Of a stretch of DNA of 64,000 nt, positions 1 to 8,615 are shown in pieces; positions within the stretch are counted from its first letter, which is position 1; each line of letters opens with the position of its first letter. Both the position numbers and the translations under genes were made by a program. This DNA comes from Bacteroidota bacterium (GTDB lineage: Bacteria; Bacteroidota; Bacteroidia; Flavobacteriales; Flavobacteriaceae): NCBI GenBank assembly GCA_023434025.1, contig JAEYTL010000003.1, forward strand, positions 1 to 64,000, read 5' to 3'. Under the pieces are notes generated by a model that had not been told where the DNA came from, did not search any database, and worked only from the letters and a program-made list of their open reading frames with translations.

Positions 1-390
1 GAATTGACCTTTGTCATCGCAGGCGCCGCGGGCGAAAATGGCTCCGTCGGGGTGGATTGGCGTCGGCTTGATTACAGGTTCAAACGGCGCCGATTCCCAA
101 AGGTCCATCGGATCGGGCGGCTGAACATCGTAGTGTCCGTATACCAAAACAGTCGGCAGCGAAGGATCGACTATTTTTTCGCCGTACACGATAGGATAAC
201 CTTCGGTATCGCATACCTCGACCTTGTCGCATCCGGCTCTTCGGAGGGATTCGGCTGTTGCATCGGCCATATCCAGTACGTCCTGCGAATAGGCTGTGTC
301 GGCACTGACCGACGGAATTCTCAATAGTTCAAGTAGTTCGTCCAGAAAACGTTGCTTGTTTTGCGCAACGTATTGTTTTATTGTGTCCAT
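1..390 (-). CDS. M20-family metallo-dipeptidase, N-terminal part (runs off left edge)
   Basis: The 130 visible residues are the N-terminus of a zinc-dependent M20 peptidase (cytosolic dipeptidase/carnosinase type), which hydrolyses dipeptides or similar amide bonds. The frame is open from ATG at 390 to the window edge. The M20 metal signature YGHYDVQP lies at residues 84-91 (His86, Asp88), and the second metal-binding motif ARGACDDKG at 120-128. A Bacteroidota promoter ends only 5 bases before the ATG, which fixes the start and suggests a leaderless or nearly leaderless mRNA. The first 120 bases of the window are about 60 percent GC, clearly above the neighbouring genes. The C-terminal lid and remaining metal ligands are not in view, so the substrate cannot be named. 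Confidence 0.88.
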   Translation of the reverse strand, partial: MDTIKQYVAQNKQRFLDELLELLRIPSVSADTAYSQDVLDMADATAESLRRAGCDKVEVCDTEGYPIVYGEKIVDPSLPTVLVYGHYDVQPPDPMDLWESAPFEPVIKPTPIHPDGAIFARGACDDKGQF

Positions 391-395
391 AGTCC

Positions 396-426
396 CAAAT
401 GTAGGGAAAAGACTGTGGCGAGGCAA
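396..426 (-). promoter_or_regulatory. Bacteroidota-type promoter of the M20 peptidase gene
   Basis: On the minus strand TTG (426-424), a 20-base spacer and TACATTTG (403-396) match the TTG / TAnnTTTG promoter of the Bacteroidota. Only five bases separate the -7 box from the ATG at 390. Confidence 0.6.
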
Positions 427-581
427 GCGGGGACTATTATGAATTATGGATTTTAAATTTTGAATTACGAATTATCAAATTATTTTCAAGCCTCTCCAAA
501 CTCCAATCGGGCTTTTTATTTATCGTTTTAGATTTTGGTGCCCAACACTAAACACGCGATAAAAAAATCTTCATTCAACGC

Positions 582-611
582 TTGCGGGATTTCATTTCTG
601 TCGTATCTTTG
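582..611 (+). promoter_or_regulatory. promoter of tRNA-Leu
   Basis: TTG at 582-584, a 19-base spacer and TATCTTTG at 604-611 fit the Bacteroidota promoter exactly. The -7 box lies 9 bases before the mature tRNA 5' end. Confidence 0.7.
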
Positions 612-620
612 CCGCTCACT

Positions 621-702
621 GCGGGCGTGGTGAAATTGGTAGACACGCCAGACTTAGGATCTGGTGCCTCACGGTGTGTAGGTTCGAGTCCTATCACCCG
701 CA
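621..702 (+). tRNA. tRNA-Leu (anticodon UAG)
   Basis: An 82-base class II tRNA. The anticodon stem CCAGA/TCTGG holds loop CTTAGGA, giving anticodon TAG. The T-arm is GTAGG-TTCGAGT-CCTAT and a long variable arm is present, as expected for Leu. The acceptor stem GCGGGCG/CACCCGC has one C-A mismatch at pair 6-67. CCA is not encoded. It stands alone between its own promoter and terminator. Confidence 0.95.
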
Positions 703-703
703 C

Positions 704-734
704 AAAGCTCAAACGAAAGTTTGGGCTTTTTTTG
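704..734 (+). terminator. intrinsic terminator of tRNA-Leu
   Basis: An 11-bp stem AAAGCTCAAAC / GTTTGGGCTTT (one G-T pair) with a GAAA tetraloop is followed by a T run, directly after the tRNA. Confidence 0.9.
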
Positions 735-877
735 TGCAGTTGTCTTAGTTTAAAAATTTATTTATCAAACTATAACGTTTGTGAATTACTTTTTAAAAAA
801 TACTTTTCTTAAAAAATTCAGTTTTTAATAAAATTAATTATTTTAGATAGTTATTTCGTTCCTCAACAAATTCATTT

Positions 878-3800
878 ATGAAAAGAAACATTACACTCCT
901 TTGCCTGTTTTTATTTTCAGTCAGTTCCATCTCACTTAATGCCCAGAATTTCGGCTCATTTGCTTCGGCTATATGGCTGACCGACTGCACTACTTCCAAC
1001 TTTTTTAATACTACCGGAGAGGGCTCCAGCCTGATTGGTCCACCGGAAAATATTTTTGCCGAAACAAATTTTGGTGTTTTTATGCAAAACTCAGGCACGT
1101 TTATTTTGCGGGGTGGCGAAGTAAAAACGTTTAAAAACAATAACGGGAATGCCTGTAGTGTGAGAATGAACTACCGTACTTACTTAACTTCTGAAACCCC
1201 GGGTGGATTTAATATCATTGATTTTCCCTTCTTTGAAGACTGTAATGTGGGTTCAAGTGAGTTCCCATCCGGTGGACCCTGCAGCCAGGGTGATCAAAAG
1301 TGGCAAAGAGTTATTGCCGATGGCACGACCTCTCCTTTTAGTCCGGTTGATTTAACTCTTCTGCCTCCCGGCAGCTATGCGTTGGAAGTTTACTTTGATA
1401 TTACCGGCGATCTGAATTCTGATACTGAATGTGACGACATTATTTTTATCAGTAATTTCGGCAACAACTTTAAAGCTTATTTTACCCTGACCGCCTCTCC
1501 TTTTTTTATACCAGAAAACCCTGCTACCTGTGGCGGCTCTGAGGGAAATATTATCATTTCGAATCTGAATGCCGGTTCAACTTATTTATTCTCCTATTCT
1601 GATGATGGTGAAATGATTGATCCAGTTTCCATCACAGCAGACGAAAACGGGCAGTATATGGTTTCAAATTTGAATGCCGGAATCTATTCAGATTTTAATC
1701 TTACCCTCAATGGCTGTACCGCAACTTCAAATACAACCCTAAATTTGTCAGATCCTGTTGTGAATCCTCCAGCTACAGAAGGAAATCAAACCGTTTGCGA
1801 AACAAATCCCATTCAGACATTAACTGCCGGTGCCTCAACAAATGACGACTCTGTTGTGGTTTGGTATGATGCCGAAACAGGCGGAAACATCGTTGCAAAC
1901 CCAGTTTTGGATAGTGTTGGCAGCATTACTTATTACGCCGAAGCACAGCACAACGCTTTAAATTGCATCAGCTCTGTACGAACAGCCATTACGTTGGTCA
2001 TTAACCCTGCACCCCCTGCTCCAACCGGAGAAACTCCCCAATCCATCTGCAGTACTGCTGCCGTTATTTTTACGTTGAATGACCTGGTTGTAAACGGAAA
2101 TAACCTGCAATGGTATGCCGATGAAAACCTGACCATTCCACTATCTCCTGATCATCCGCTCACAAATAACACAACCTATTATGTGACGCAAAACACAGGT
2201 GGCTGTGAAAGCAATGAGCATTTAGCTGTACAGGTCATATTGAATGCTTTTGAAACACCGGTTTTTGATTTCGGCACGTCAATAGCATTGTGCAATGGTA
2301 ATGAAGCTCCGGTTTTACCGGAAATTTCACAGAACGGCTTTGTTGGATATTGGCTTCCGGCGACAATTGACAATACGCAAAACGGCACCTATTCTTTCTT
2401 CTCAGAGAACAGCTGTGCTTTGGACTTTACGCTTCAGGTTACCGTTAATCCTATACCTGATGCTCCGGAAGGAGAAAGCATACAACAAATCTGCAGTGAT
2501 GCTGCTACCATCTTTTCATTAGCAGACTTAGTTGTTTCCGGATCAGATATACAATGGTATGCCGACACAGCATTGTTAACATCTCTTCCGCCGAACACTC
2601 CTTTAACGGACAGCCTTACCTATTATGCTACACAAACCGTAAACGGCTGTGAAAGTGAACCGCTGTCAGTTTTTGTCATCTTAAACACATGGGTTGTTCC
2701 TGATTTTAGCTTTAATAATGAAATTTCAATCTGTTCCGGAGAAACTGCTCCAGATTTGCCTCTGACGGATAACAATGGCATCGGCGGGACATGGAATCCT
2801 GCTCTGATTGATAACACTCAATCCGGAAATTATACTTTCCTGCCAACCCTTGACTGTGCTGCACCTTTTTCTGTAAATGTAACGGTTAATCAACTAACAA
2901 CTCCGGTTTTCAATTTCGGGAATGAACTGACAATTTGCACTGTTGCCCAGGCTCCTGTTTTACCTTCAACAGACAACAATGGGATCAGCGGAGAATGGAG
3001 TCCCCCGGTAATTAATGCCTCCGGCAGCTATACCTTCATTCCTACTGACGGGCAATGTGCGGATAATTTTGTGTTAACGGTTACTGTAAGTTCGTTTCCG
3101 ACACCTGTCTTTACTTTCGGACATGAAATAAGCATTTGCTCAGGCAGTGAAGCTCCCGACTTACCAAATGTTGATAATAACGGAATTAATGGTTTCTGGA
3201 TTCCTTCGGCAATCAACAATATAACAGGAGGCACCTATTCTTTTATAGCGAATGATTCTCAATGTGCCGGAAATTTTGATTTAACGGTTGTTATTAACCA
3301 ACCAACAGCTCCGGTATTCTCTTTACCGGAATCGGTTTGCTATAACAATAATACATTAACCCTTCCCGCAATTTCAGATAACGGAATCAGCGGGAGCTGG
3401 AATCCGCCAATTATCAATCCGACCCAGGAAACAAATTACATATTCACTCCGCTAAACGCGGCCTGTACAACAAGCTTTTCTGTCACAATTTCTGTTTTGA
3501 CTGAATTTCCAATCGCAATTACAGATCAATGCATAAACAATCAGTTTATAATCGGGGTAGAGCTAACCAACAATTCCGATATAATTCTGACTGATTATAC
3601 CTGGATGAACGAAAACGGTATAACCATAGGCACTAATTCATCTACTTTAAACGTAACCGAATACATAAGAAGTACGCCGGAAACAGAAACTTTTCCGATA
3701 GAATTTAAAGTTAGAGCCACTTCAGCTGACGGTTGTTTTGCAGAAGAAACCATCAGCATACCTTTTGTTTACTGTGGTATTCAAAAAGGAATTTCTCCCA

Positions 3801-4036
3801 ACGACGACAACCGGAATGACTTTTTTGATTTAGCGTTATTGGATGTTGACAAACTTTCCATTTTTAACCGTTATGGAAAAAAAGTATATGCGTTAAAAAA
3901 TTACACCAATCAATGGCATGGCCAAACCGATGACGGTAAAGAACTTCCTTCGGCAACCTATTATTATGTTATTGAGCTTAGAAACGGCGAATCAAAAACA
4001 GGGTGGATTTATGTTATGCGGGAGGAAAGCCGTTAA
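878..4036 (+). CDS. secreted Ig-repeat protein with T9SS type-B (gliding-motility-associated) C-terminal domain
   Basis: A 1052-residue exported surface protein. It has a cleavable signal peptide (about residues 1-22, ending LNAQ), an N-terminal domain of about 200 residues, then many Ig/PKD-like repeats. Two repeat types can be read. One (2-3 copies) contains 'LVV-G---QWYAD' and the ending 'CES'. The other, of about 68 residues, occurs five times and has the pattern PVF-F---IC----AP-LP--DNNGI-G-W-P---I. The last ~85 residues (GISPNDDNRNDFF, then IFNRYGKKVY) are the type-B sorting domain recognised by the type IX secretion system. The protein is probably an adhesin or matrix component; no catalytic domain was seen. 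It has no apparent operon partner. Confidence 0.88.
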   Translation: MKRNITLLCLFLFSVSSISLNAQNFGSFASAIWLTDCTTSNFFNTTGEGSSLIGPPENIFAETNFGVFMQNSGTFILRGGEVKTFKNNNGNACSVRMNYRTYLTSETPGGFNIIDFPFFEDCNVGSSEFPSGGPCSQGDQKWQRVIADGTTSPFSPVDLTLLPPGSYALEVYFDITGDLNSDTECDDIIFISNFGNNFKAYFTLTASPFFIPENPATCGGSEGNIIISNLNAGSTYLFSYSDDGEMIDPVSITADENGQYMVSNLNAGIYSDFNLTLNGCTATSNTTLNLSDPVVNPPATEGNQTVCETNPIQTLTAGASTNDDSVVVWYDAETGGNIVANPVLDSVGSITYYAEAQHNALNCISSVRTAITLVINPAPPAPTGETPQSICSTAAVIFTLNDLVVNGNNLQWYADENLTIPLSPDHPLTNNTTYYVTQNTGGCESNEHLAVQVILNAFETPVFDFGTSIALCNGNEAPVLPEISQNGFVGYWLPATIDNTQNGTYSFFSENSCALDFTLQVTVNPIPDAPEGESIQQICSDAATIFSLADLVVSGSDIQWYADTALLTSLPPNTPLTDSLTYYATQTVNGCESEPLSVFVILNTWVVPDFSFNNEISICSGETAPDLPLTDNNGIGGTWNPALIDNTQSGNYTFLPTLDCAAPFSVNVTVNQLTTPVFNFGNELTICTVAQAPVLPSTDNNGISGEWSPPVINASGSYTFIPTDGQCADNFVLTVTVSSFPTPVFTFGHEISICSGSEAPDLPNVDNNGINGFWIPSAINNITGGTYSFIANDSQCAGNFDLTVVINQPTAPVFSLPESVCYNNNTLTLPAISDNGISGSWNPPIINPTQETNYIFTPLNAACTTSFSVTISVLTEFPIAITDQCINNQFIIGVELTNNSDIILTDYTWMNENGITIGTNSSTLNVTEYIRSTPETETFPIEFKVRATSADGCFAEETISIPFVYCGIQKGISPNDDNRNDFFDLALLDVDKLSIFNRYGKKVYALKNYTNQWHGQTDDGKELPSATYYYVIELRNGESKTGWIYVMREESR

Positions 4037-4160
4037 AATTTTACCTCTCCGGAAAGCTGATCGGTTTATTTTGACTGGCTCTTTGTCTTAAAAATAAGTT
4101 AATCTGAAAAATCAGCCTGTAAAAAATCATTACTTTGGCAGACTTAAAATACACTACTGC

Positions 4161-6287
4161 ATGAAAAATAAATTTATTATACTGATGCTTATGGGATTAT
4201 CCGTTGGTGAAATTGAAGCACAAGAACTTAAAAAATCGTTTTCCACTAATCCATTTTTTAATTCATATAACACCCCTTTTAATGTACCGCCTTTTCATTT
4301 GATTAAAAACGAACACTTTAAGCCAGCCATTGAAGAAGGAATAAAAAAACATGAGACTGAAATAAAAGCAATTACAAACAACAAAAGTGTTCCTACATTT
4401 GAAAATACTATTCTGGCCTTAGAAAATTCAGGCGAACTATTGACAAATGTTTCCACTGTTTTTTACAATTTGAATTCCGCTAACACCAATGATGAAATTC
4501 AAAAAATTGCCACCGAAGTAGCTCCTTTAATAGCTGCTCACAGTGACAATATTAACCTTAACGAAAAATTATTTACCCGAATTAAAACTGTTTGGGATCA
4601 AAAAGACAAACTAAAACTAAATCCGGAACAAAGCAAATTGTTGGAAAAAACATATAAGCGGTTTGTCCGAAGCGGTGCCAATTTGAATGAGGAAGAAAAA
4701 CAACGTCTTCGTGAATTAAACAGCGAAATGGCTGTATTGACATTAAAATTTGGTCAGAACATTTTAGCTGAAACCAATAACTATCAATATGTTGTTAATT
4801 CTAAAGATGAGTTGGACGGTCTTTCAGACGATTTAATTGCCGCAGCAGCAGAAACAGCCAAAGCAAAAGGCAAACCGGGCAAGTGGATTATCACACTTTC
4901 TAATTCCAGCGTCATGCCGTTTCTTCAATATTCTTCTAACAGAAAATTGAGAAAGGAAATCTGGGAAGCCTACAAAAACCGGTGCAACAACGGCAACGAA
5001 TACGATAATAATACTATTGCCGTCCGCATGGCTTCGATGCGGGCTGAAAAAGCAAAATTGCTGGGCTATCAAAATCATGCACAATATGTTTTGGAAGAAA
5101 GCATGGCAAAATCTCCTGAAAAAGTGATGACGTTTTTAAATGAGTTGTGGGAGCCTTCTTTGGCTAAAGCAAAATTAGAAGAAGCCGAAATCAAAGAAAT
5201 GATGATGTCTGAAGGAATTAAAGACAACGTTCAACCTTATGACTGGCGTTATTACAGCGAAAAAATCAGAAAGGAAAAATTTGACTTAGACGAACAGGAA
5301 TTAAGACCTTATTTCAGCTTAGAAGCGGTTACTGAAGGTGTTTTTATGGTCTGTGAAAAATTATACGGTTTAAAATTCAAAGAATTAAAAGATGTTCCTA
5401 CCTACCACAACGAAGCAACGGTTTGGGAAGTATTGGAAAAAAACGGAAAACACGCAGGTATTCTATACATGGACTTTTATCCCAGAGATTCTAAAAGAGG
5501 GGGAGCCTGGATGACCTCTTATCGTCCGCAAAAAACTGTGAACGGAAAACGTATTGCTCCGGTCATTTCAATAGTCTGTAATTTTTCTAAACCAACCGAA
5601 AACACACCGGCTTTGTTTACTTTTGATGAAGTAATTACTTATTTTCATGAATTCGGACATGCTTTACACGGATTATTATCTGATGTAACCTATCAAAGTT
5701 TGGCCGGAACAAGTGTTTCAAGAGATTTTGTAGAGTTACCCTCACAAGTTATGGAAAACTGGGCTGCTGATCCGGACGTTTTAAAGATGTATGCCAAGCA
5801 TTACAAAACCGGACAAGTGATTCCGGATGCACTAATTCAAAAACTGGAAAATGCCGGTACTTACGGACAGGGATTTGCCACCGTTGAGTATTTAGCTTCT
5901 GCTTTTTTAGATATGGATTTTCACACCTCAGAGGGCACGATTTCCGGTTCTGCAGATCAGTTTGAACTCAACGCTATGAAAAAAATCGGCCTGATTCATT
6001 CCATCATCCCACGCCACAGAGCAAATTATTTCAGCCACGTTTTTGCCGGCGGTTATTCAGCCGGATACTATAGTTATATCTGGTCCGGTGTATTGGATAC
6101 GGATGCGTTTGATCAATTTAAAAAAACCTCCCTGTTCAATACCGAAAAAGCGGCCTCATTCAGAAAAAACATACTGGAAAAAGGAGGTACGGAAGAGCCG
6201 ATGGAATTGTATAAAAAGTTCAGAGGCGGAGAGCCGAGCATTGAACCTTTATTGAAAAAAAGAGGCTTGAACAAGCAGTCAAAATAA
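4161..6287 (+). CDS. M3-family zinc oligopeptidase (peptidyl-dipeptidase Dcp-like), exported
   Basis: A 708-residue thimet-oligopeptidase-family enzyme that cleaves short peptides, most like peptidyl-dipeptidase Dcp in length. The zinc motif HEFGH is at residues 496-500, with the third-ligand region following (SRDFVELPSQVMENW). The N-terminal 20 residues (hydrophobic, ending IEAQE) look like a signal peptide, so it probably works in the periplasm on imported peptides. The gene is monocistronic, with a strong bidirectional terminator after it. Confidence 0.92.
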   Translation: MKNKFIILMLMGLSVGEIEAQELKKSFSTNPFFNSYNTPFNVPPFHLIKNEHFKPAIEEGIKKHETEIKAITNNKSVPTFENTILALENSGELLTNVSTVFYNLNSANTNDEIQKIATEVAPLIAAHSDNINLNEKLFTRIKTVWDQKDKLKLNPEQSKLLEKTYKRFVRSGANLNEEEKQRLRELNSEMAVLTLKFGQNILAETNNYQYVVNSKDELDGLSDDLIAAAAETAKAKGKPGKWIITLSNSSVMPFLQYSSNRKLRKEIWEAYKNRCNNGNEYDNNTIAVRMASMRAEKAKLLGYQNHAQYVLEESMAKSPEKVMTFLNELWEPSLAKAKLEEAEIKEMMMSEGIKDNVQPYDWRYYSEKIRKEKFDLDEQELRPYFSLEAVTEGVFMVCEKLYGLKFKELKDVPTYHNEATVWEVLEKNGKHAGILYMDFYPRDSKRGGAWMTSYRPQKTVNGKRIAPVISIVCNFSKPTENTPALFTFDEVITYFHEFGHALHGLLSDVTYQSLAGTSVSRDFVELPSQVMENWAADPDVLKMYAKHYKTGQVIPDALIQKLENAGTYGQGFATVEYLASAFLDMDFHTSEGTISGSADQFELNAMKKIGLIHSIIPRHRANYFSHVFAGGYSAGYYSYIWSGVLDTDAFDQFKKTSLFNTEKAASFRKNILEKGGTEEPMELYKKFRGGEPSIEPLLKKRGLNKQSK

Positions 6288-6311
6288 ATATATGTTAGGT
6301 TAATTTAATTC

Positions 6312-6352
6312 AAAAAAAAATCCCGGAATGCCAGTCATTTCGGGATTTTTTA
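6312..6352. terminator. bidirectional intrinsic terminator
   Basis: The stem AAAAATCCCGGAATG / CATTTCGGGATTTTT (one G-T pair) with loop CCAGT sits between two convergent genes. It has an A tract on one side and a T tract on the other, so it can serve both strands. Confidence 0.88.
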
Positions 6353-6362
6353 ATTTGTTTTT

Positions 6363-6725
6363 CTAACCGTGATAAACTCTGGAAAAAACAATTTTGCCAT
6401 CGCGGACTTCAAGCACTTCTGCTACCGGCATCTCTTCTTCATTTTCTACAGTACGCACATACTCCATAAAAACTCTGTCGGCATTAGCCGTTAAGGAAGT
6501 TACTTTATATTTCAGTGTCGGCAATCGTTCAAAGGCATCTTTCCACCACTCCTGCATAGCATCTTTACCTGTAACCAAGCCTTTGGTTTCCGGTTTTCTG
6601 ATTTTCAATTTCGGACTGAAATGTTGTGCATTTTCATCATAAAGCGACAACAATTGCTCTAAATTATGCTGATTGAATGCATCAAACCATTTGTAGGCAA
6701 TTGACAAATTATTTTCTGCACTCAT
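6363..6725 (-). CDS. SnoaL/NTF2-like fold protein
   Basis: A 120-residue cone-fold protein of the SnoaL/NTF2-like superfamily, recognisable from 'YKWFDAFNQHNLEQLLSLYDE' spread over the N-terminus and the paired 'EVLEVRDGKIVFSRVY' ending. I place the start at ATG 6725, which overlaps the rluB stop (TAATG) and so suggests translational coupling; a start 48 bases upstream is possible but would lie inside rluB. Family members range from enzymes to ligand carriers, so no substrate can be given. Confidence 0.72.
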   Translation of the reverse strand: MSAENNLSIAYKWFDAFNQHNLEQLLSLYDENAQHFSPKLKIRKPETKGLVTGKDAMQEWWKDAFERLPTLKYKVTSLTANADRVFMEYVRTVENEEEMPVAEVLEVRDGKIVFSRVYHG

Positions 6726-7597
6726 TAAAATATCTTTAGGTTGATAATTTCCTGTTCTGTTAAAAAACGCCAATTCCCTCTTGGCAAATTCTTTTTGGTT
6801 AGCCCTGCAAAGGCCACACGATCAACCTTAAGCACATTGTAACCAAACTTTTCAAAAATAGAGCGAACTACTTTTACATTTGATGTGCGTAATTTAAGGC
6901 CCACCTCCGTTTTGGGTTGTTCTTCAATATAACTGATTTCATCTACAAAAAGCCGGTGCTCATCAAAAGAAACGCCTCCTTGAATTTTTTCTAAATCTTC
7001 AAATTTTAAATTCTTATCTAACGAAACCTGATAAATCTTTGTTGATTTTTGATTCGGCAAATTAAATTTACGAATCATATCCGTATCATTCGTAAACAAC
7101 AACAAGCCGGTTGTGTTCTTGTCCATTCTTCCGATTGGTTGAAGTTTAGCCATTGTTGCGTTTTTAATCAATTCCGTTACATTACGCATATCGCGATCAT
7201 CTTCAGCAGATGTGGTAAAATTTTTAGGTTTATTGAGCAATAAATATTCTTTACGCTCCGGTGTGATGGTGGCACCGTCAAAATTAACCACATCACCGGG
7301 TTTTACTTTGTATCCCATTTCGGTTACAACAACTCCGTTTACTTTTACATTTCCGGATTGAATGTATATATCGGCATCACGACGCGAACATGCTCCGGAG
7401 TTGGCAATGTATTTATTTAAACGGATTTCGTCTGATTTTACTTTTGGTTTTACAGCTGCTACTCCATCCGAAGTATTCTTTTTGGGCTTTTGCGAACGTT
7501 TTGACATAGGTGGTTTAGACTTTCCCTGCCCACTTGGTTTACCCGAAGTATTTCTGTTGGAAGTTGATTTTCTGTTGCTTCCGTTTTTCTTATCCAT
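6725..7597 (-). CDS. rluB: RluB/RsuA-family 23S rRNA pseudouridine synthase
   Basis: A 290-residue RNA-modifying enzyme that isomerises uridine to pseudouridine, probably in 23S rRNA helix 80-93 as RluB does. An S4 RNA-binding domain lies at about residues 57-105 (RLNKYIANSGACSRRDAD), and the catalytic motif GRMDKNTTGLLLFTND carries Asp159. The first ~50 residues are a basic Ser/Lys/Gly-rich tail, common in Bacteroidota homologues. It has its own promoter and is followed by the SnoaL-like gene in overlapping arrangement. RluB versus another RsuA-family specificity cannot be separated from sequence alone. Confidence 0.85.
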   Translation of the reverse strand: MDKKNGSNRKSTSNRNTSGKPSGQGKSKPPMSKRSQKPKKNTSDGVAAVKPKVKSDEIRLNKYIANSGACSRRDADIYIQSGNVKVNGVVVTEMGYKVKPGDVVNFDGATITPERKEYLLLNKPKNFTTSAEDDRDMRNVTELIKNATMAKLQPIGRMDKNTTGLLLFTNDTDMIRKFNLPNQKSTKIYQVSLDKNLKFEDLEKIQGGVSFDEHRLFVDEISYIEEQPKTEVGLKLRTSNVKVVRSIFEKFGYNVLKVDRVAFAGLTKKNLPRGNWRFLTEQEIINLKIF

Positions 7598-7611
7598 CTT
7601 AAAAATTTTTA

Positions 7612-7638
7612 CAAAGATATGGAATTGAAAATTGTCAA
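7612..7638 (-). promoter_or_regulatory. promoter of rluB
   Basis: Minus-strand TTG (7638-7636), a 16-base spacer and TATCTTTG (7619-7612), ending 14 bases before the ATG. The spacer is a little short. Confidence 0.5.
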
Positions 7639-7644
7639 TGAAGA

Positions 7645-8595
7645 TTAAATATCCAACACTTCTCTCCCGTGAATAAGAACAGAGGGTTTTATCAGAACAA
7701 CACTAAAAACACCGGCTACAATGATAAATTTGAGCATGTTATGCAGAAGCAGATAATTCTCCTTTGAATCGGATTTCCATAATTTGATTACGAAAAAAAT
7801 CAAAACTATAAAACTGATGTAAAAATAGATATCCATATAGCCCACATCATAAATCTCTATAAGAATATAAACCGGAATCACGGTGCATAAAACCAAAAAA
7901 GTAATGATTTTTTTTGAGAAATATTCTCCTAAAATAACCGGGATTGTCCTGTAGTTCTGAACTAAATCGCCTTTGATATTCTCTAAGTCTTTGATCATTT
8001 CACGAATTAAAATAAGCAGAAATAAAAAAGCCGCATGGGCAAAAATAACATAGTACTTTTCGTCATTTAAATTCTGAAGAATCGCATCAATTTTCTGATA
8101 ATACAACAAAATGCCAAAGAATGGTAAAACAGCCAGTAAAGCAGCCGTAACATTGCCAATAATCGGGTATTTTTTAATTTTATGCGAATAAAACCATATC
8201 AGGAAGATGTATGCCGAAAAGAAAAAAACAGCCCGCCATGACACCAGAAAAGCAATCAGAAAAACAAAAAAATTCAACCCGAAATAAACCTGTAATTTTG
8301 TTTTTTGCGAAACCAGCCGATCTAACATGGTTTTATTCGGCTTGTTGATCAGGTCTTTCTGACTGTCATAAAAACTATTGATAATATAGCCGGACGCAAT
8401 GCTTAACGAAGAAGCTAACACAATGATAAACATATTGAAATCTAAAAGCACATCCAGGGCCCGCTTTTCAGACAGGATAAAAATGGCTGACAAATATTGG
8501 GCCAAAACAATGATAGGAATATTATAGCCTCTTACCACAGAAAACAAACTGATAATCTTCATTACAATCAATTTGTTTTTTCTGGATAATGCCAT
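7645..8595 (-). CDS. UbiA-family prenyltransferase (geranylgeranylglycerol-phosphate geranylgeranyltransferase-like)
   Basis: A 316-residue integral membrane protein with eight or nine hydrophobic segments. The first aspartate-rich prenyl-diphosphate motif is NSFYDSQKD (residues 73-81) and the second region is KDLENIKGD. These are hallmarks of UbiA enzymes, which join a prenyl chain to an acceptor in the membrane. It lies 20 bases after mevalonate kinase, so a use of the isoprenoid product is likely. The form resembles proteins annotated as archaeal-type geranylgeranylglyceryl phosphate prenyltransferases in flavobacteria; menaquinone or another lipid acceptor is possible. Confidence 0.8.
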   Translation of the reverse strand: MALSRKNKLIVMKIISLFSVVRGYNIPIIVLAQYLSAIFILSEKRALDVLLDFNMFIIVLASSLSIASGYIINSFYDSQKDLINKPNKTMLDRLVSQKTKLQVYFGLNFFVFLIAFLVSWRAVFFFSAYIFLIWFYSHKIKKYPIIGNVTAALLAVLPFFGILLYYQKIDAILQNLNDEKYYVIFAHAAFLFLLILIREMIKDLENIKGDLVQNYRTIPVILGEYFSKKIITFLVLCTVIPVYILIEIYDVGYMDIYFYISFIVLIFFVIKLWKSDSKENYLLLHNMLKFIIVAGVFSVVLIKPSVLIHGREVLDI

Positions 8596-8615
8596 AACTG
8601 GTGCTTAAATCAATC

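Noticed and set aside
582..812. Open frame of 76 codons across tRNA-Leu
   Set aside because: It runs through the tRNA and its terminator, and its translation has no domain character.
838..1140. 100-codon minus-strand frame at the start of the T9SS type-B gene
   Set aside because: It is antisense to the signal peptide and first domain of a well-supported gene.
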